Source of the DNA: an uncultured Bacteroidales bacterium
GTDB taxonomy: Bacteria > Bacteroidota > Bacteroidia > Bacteroidales > F082
Assembly: GCA_937926515.1 (NCBI GenBank)
Contig: CALAZZ010000161.1
Coordinates: 1-7,869, forward strand
Length of the DNA: 7,869 nucleotides
Direction of reading: 5' to 3'
The position numbers were made by a program, and so were the translations under genes. Positions 6,693 to 7,869 of the stretch are shown one piece after another (position 1 is the first letter of the stretch; the number at the start of each line of letters is the position of its first letter). The notes under the pieces were generated by a model. That model was given only the letters and a program-made list of their open reading frames with translations, searched no databases and was not told where the DNA came from.

Positions 6693-7205
6693 TTAATTAT
6701 AGTGATAATTTAGACGTGCTTTTGCTCCAAAGTTCACAAGCTTTGAAAGTTCGTCCAGGGCATATTTCAGCTCGTCAATATCAAGCTGGTAATAGCTGCT
6801 GTTTGGAATATTTTTTATCCTGAGCCACTCCATAATAATAAAGGCTATAATAGCCCTCTCGATGTGGTCTTTCAGAATAGGCTCAATCACTGCTGGCTGT
6901 CGTCCATCAGGAATAACAACCTTGTACACAATATTGATCTCTGTATCAGGATCATCCACGGTTGTTTCATACACAAATGGATCTTCCAAATCAAAAGCCA
7001 GTCGGCTTATTCGCTTGAATACCTCTGTCGCAGCCCGCTTCATCAGCACATAGAAAGCATCATACTCATCCCTGGTAATGGGTATTTTGTCAACCATAAG
7101 CATATTCAACTCCGGGTCAACCTGGTCAGCGATATATAATGTACGCTGGTTGACAAGGGTGAATAACCTCTCTATGCCTACTGATATGGTGATGGTTGTT
7201 GGCAT
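6693..7205 (-). CDS. Hypothetical protein, paralogue of the downstream 189-aa protein
   Basis: This 170-residue protein has no named family I recognise. It appears to have two helical blocks, about 44-70 (TRDEYDAFYVLMKRAATEVF) and about 106-131 (ending in IIMEWLRIKN), joined by an acidic and then beta-rich stretch (VYETTVDDPDTEINIVYKVVI). The same order is found in the neighbouring 189-residue protein, and about 7 of 24 residues are identical in the first block, so tandem duplication and divergence is likely. The gene follows the 122-residue gene by only 7 bases, a translationally tight operon. No signal peptide or clear membrane helix is present, although the second block (AIIAFIIMEWL) is hydrophobic. 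A small virion or assembly protein is a guess from context. Confidence 0.85.
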   Translation of the reverse strand: MPTTITISVGIERLFTLVNQRTLYIADQVDPELNMLMVDKIPITRDEYDAFYVLMKRAATEVFKRISRLAFDLEDPFVYETTVDDPDTEINIVYKVVIPDGRQPAVIEPILKDHIERAIIAFIIMEWLRIKNIPNSSYYQLDIDELKYALDELSKLVNFGAKARLNYHYN

Positions 7206-7212
7206 TGCTTAT

Positions 7213-7581
7213 CTATTCAAGCTCTTTAGGTGTGTTGAGTTTCGCTACAATAGCAATGATTACCTGTGACATTCCCTTGAAGAACAAATCTTCTGCCTCA
7301 TCATCAAGCAATGGAACATCTACCATCTCATTGATGAAGTTCATGCCGGTGGTGATAGCGTGATTATAGTCTTTGTCCTCGAACACGCTTGTCACAATCT
7401 CACGTATCTTACTTTTCCAGGGTTCTGGTATTTTCTCACCATAGTTGTTGTCAATGGTGGAAATAGCAAGGCGGAGCAAGGGGCCTTTCCAGAAGTTACC
7501 CTTATTGCTCAAACTGGTGATGTAGTCGGCTATCTTGCGTTCCATCTCTTTTGTCAAGATGCCCCTTTCGTCTTTACTCAT
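7213..7581 (-). CDS. Small helical hypothetical protein
   Basis: This 122-residue protein seems mostly helical and contains no motif I can name. Features are a charged N-terminus (TKEMERKIADYITSL), a conserved-looking IPEPWKSKIREIV segment (51-63), an acidic patch LLDDEAEDLFF (91-101), and a hydrophobic C-terminal helix (MSQVIIAIVAKL). The hydrophobic helix is too short and polar-flanked to call a membrane anchor. The gene lies 85 bases after the membrane protein gene and 7 bases before the 170-residue gene, so it leads a tight three-gene group. A TTACATTTAC box lies about 29 bases upstream of its ATG. The role is unknown; neighbours suggest phage morphogenesis or lysis. Confidence 0.8.
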   Translation of the reverse strand: MSKDERGILTKEMERKIADYITSLSNKGNFWKGPLLRLAISTIDNNYGEKIPEPWKSKIREIVTSVFEDKDYNHAITTGMNFINEMVDVPLLDDEAEDLFFKGMSQVIIAIVAKLNTPKELE

Positions 7582-7609
7582 GCTTAAATTGGGTTTTTAT
7601 ATTTTTGCA

Positions 7610-7619
7610 GTAAATGTAA
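7610..7619 (-). promoter_or_regulatory. Candidate promoter box (TTACATTTAC)
   Basis: This is the same 10-mer as at 4602-4611, here about 29 bases before the ATG of the 122-residue gene, a reasonable distance for a -7 element (TACATTTA against TAnnTTTG). It lies in the 85-base gap after the membrane protein gene. No convincing -33 element is seen, so the call rests mainly on recurrence of the word. Confidence 0.35.
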
Positions 7620-7666
7620 TGTCCGTGAAGCGGTTGTTAGGTGCTAATTATACCATATTTATAACC

Positions 7667-7869
7667 TTATAGCTTTTCTTTAAGTTTGTGCATGGTGCGG
7701 TTCATAGCCTTAGCGTCATCCATTGTCGTCAGCTTCCCGCTCAGCGCAATAGCAAATCCGGCAGCCGGAATACTCCATGCAGGTATTGAAAGCCCAAACG
7801 TTGGCAGTGCCAATGCCACCGATCCCACCACGCCAATCACCATTCCTACATCGGTTGCGATCCTTGCGG
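7667..7869 (-). CDS. C-terminal end of a small two-helix membrane protein
   Basis: The reading frame enters from the right edge and gives 66 residues before TAA at 7667-7669. Residues 9-24 of the fragment (GMVIGVVGSVALALPTF region) and 26-43 (around SIPAWSIPAAGFAIAL) are two hydrophobic segments separated by a short Pro/Gly turn. They are followed by a charged tail (TMDDAKAMNRTMHKLKEKL). Small two-helix proteins of this kind in phage clusters are sometimes holins, but nothing diagnostic is visible and no endolysin is in the window. An internal ATG (residue 9) could be the start, but upstream codons stay open to the edge, so it is probably truncated by the window. Confidence 0.7.
   Translation of the reverse strand, partial: ARIATDVGMVIGVVGSVALALPTFGLSIPAWSIPAAGFAIALSGKLTTMDDAKAMNRTMHKLKEKL

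Noticed and set aside
7600..7607. Plus-strand TATTTTTG box before a 17-residue frame (ATG at 7619)
   Set aside because: The frame is tiny, unlike any known protein, and antisense to the membrane protein gene; no -33 element is seen.

Overview
This window looks like part of a temperate phage, or a phage-derived integrative element, of a Bacteroidota host. The evidence for the host is a Bacteroidota-type tyrosine recombinase, A-rich leaders without Shine-Dalgarno sequences, a TAnnTTTG-type promoter box before the integrase, and a large virion protein of a kind known from Bacteroidota phages. All convincing genes lie on the minus strand, so they are transcribed from right to left. The many plus-strand open frames are shadows.

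Layout in transcription order: the C-terminal end of a small two-helix membrane protein (7667-7869, cut by the window edge); three small co-oriented genes of unknown function (7213-7581, 6693-7205, 6094-6663), of which the second and third appear to be diverged tandem paralogues; a 239-bp non-coding stretch (5855-6093); a full-length tyrosine integrase (4646-5854); a DNA-binding helix-turn-helix protein resembling a terminase small subunit (3870-4595); a 1201-residue virion protein of the P22 gp10 / crAss-like 'stabilization protein' kind (302-3907); and a Rho-independent terminator that closes the block (195-226). The left 300 bases hold no gene I can support firmly, only a short plus-strand coiled-coil frame.

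The most striking item is the 239-bp gap next to the integrase. It has the layout of a complete attP: a perfect 10-bp inverted repeat around a 7-bp spacer (the core), a third core-like half-site abutting it, and on each side, about 70 bp away, a pair of GTTGACG direct repeats spaced exactly 12 bp apart (the arms). The left arm pair lies directly upstream of the integrase promoter box. If this reading is right, the sequence is an unintegrated (circular or free) form, because integration would split the core.

The second notable item is in the large virion protein. A DUF1566-type domain (C-type-lectin-like fold by family knowledge) sits near its N-terminus, and a second beta-rich segment lies in its middle. 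Together they suggest a neck/tail protein decorated with possible surface-binding domains. The integrase and att module lies between co-directional, probably structural genes, which is an unusual arrangement.
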